Shown here: piece by piece, positions 63,863 to 64,000 of the stretch | Numbering within the stretch: the stretch's first letter is position 1 | Layout of the letters: every line of letters begins with the position of its first letter | Assembly: GCF_000485795.1 (NCBI RefSeq) | Contig: NZ_AXZL01000076.1 | Location: forward strand, 583,895 to 647,894 | Length of the DNA stretch: 64,000 nt | Source of the DNA: Shewanella decolorationis S12 | GTDB lineage: Bacteria; Pseudomonadota; Gammaproteobacteria; Enterobacterales; Shewanellaceae | Reading direction: 5' to 3' | Translations under genes and position numbers: made by a program | The notes under the pieces: model-generated | The model's input: only the letters and a program-made list of their open reading frames with translations | Database searches by the model: none | What the model was told of the DNA's origin: nothing

Positions 63863-64000
63863 CTATGACTGAGATAAACCTAAGGTTTTCTTCTTGGTAA
63901 ATTTTGTGGGCTGGGTATTGGCAGGGTCGTCCGGCCACAGGTGTTTAGGATAACGCCCACGCATTTCTTTTTTCACGTCCATATAGGGCCCTTGCCAAAA
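63863..64000 (-). CDS. hrpB: ATP-dependent helicase HrpB (3' end only)
   Basis: The last 45 codons of a minus-strand gene running off the window edge. The segment FWQGPYMDVKKEMRGRYPKH followed by LWPDDPANTQPT is the typical HrpB C-terminus. HrpB is a DEAH-box helicase of uncertain role. It lies upstream of mrcB, the same order as in E. coli. The short stretch is too small for any other check. Confidence 0.85.
   Translation of the reverse strand, partial: FWQGPYMDVKKEMRGRYPKHLWPDDPANTQPTKFTKKKTLGLSQS

Noticed and set aside
3088..64000. tRNA, rRNA or CRISPR arrays
   Set aside because: I looked for tRNA-like cloverleaf ends, conserved rRNA strings and regularly spaced repeats and saw none; a dedicated scan would be more reliable.

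Overview
The window looks like a chromosomal segment of a gammaproteobacterium, most likely Shewanella. The support is the combination of a TtrA-type molybdoenzyme, ssb next to a YajR-like MFS gene and uvrA, deaD, a DUF3581-like gene, groESL, fxsA, cutA-dsbD, galK-galM, and mrcB beside hrpB. Most of it is dense, moderate-GC core chromosome with ordinary Shewanella-like genes. The sequence alone does not identify species or strain.

Layout. 1-9.7 kb: the 3' end of a tetrathionate-reductase-type catalytic subunit, a frameshifted PAS-PAS chemoreceptor, a DUF3581-like hotdog protein, small membrane proteins, a Sel1-repeat periplasmic protein, an LRR/protein-kinase fusion and mltD. 9.7-20.2 kb: a DUF4397-type lipoprotein, an SF1 helicase with a nuclease-like tail, an M16 protease, an unknown protein, ssb and a YajR-like MFS transporter. 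20.6-33 kb: uvrA, an M28 aminopeptidase, deaD, small membrane proteins, a HAD phosphatase with a DMT exporter, a hydratase, a TonB-domain protein and a Cys-rich protein. 33-37.3 kb: an AT-rich accessory island inserted beside groEL. 37.5-55.7 kb: groESL with a heat-shock promoter, a MATE pump, LysR and RND efflux, fxsA, cutA-dsbD, a CPA2 antiporter, galK-galM and a quinone oxidoreductase. 56.1-59.2 kb: a secreted M9 collagenase-type protease with a late nonsense codon. 59.5-61.05 kb: a small integron-cassette cluster (three cassettes, attC-like sites, no integrase in view). 61.1-64 kb: a parvulin, mrcB and the 3' end of hrpB.

The strongest candidate for an undescribed system is the island at 34.6-36.95 kb. 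Three tightly overlapping, AT-rich genes encode a GHKL-type ATPase, a STAS-like DUF4325 protein and a single-pass membrane protein. This resembles an anti-sigma/antagonist partner switch coupled to a membrane protein. The cassette carries lesions in this sequence: the first gene's start appears displaced by a contracted A-tract, the third gene has an in-frame stop followed by 65 more open codons, and a short NYN-like remnant lies just upstream. The second notable feature is the attC-flanked cassette group (a CALIN-like cluster) containing a SUKH (SMI1/KNR4) protein.

Four loci (chemoreceptor, GHKL gene, membrane gene, collagenase) carry apparent frameshifts or nonsense codons. They are either real strain-level decay or sequencing errors; raw reads or close relatives would settle which.
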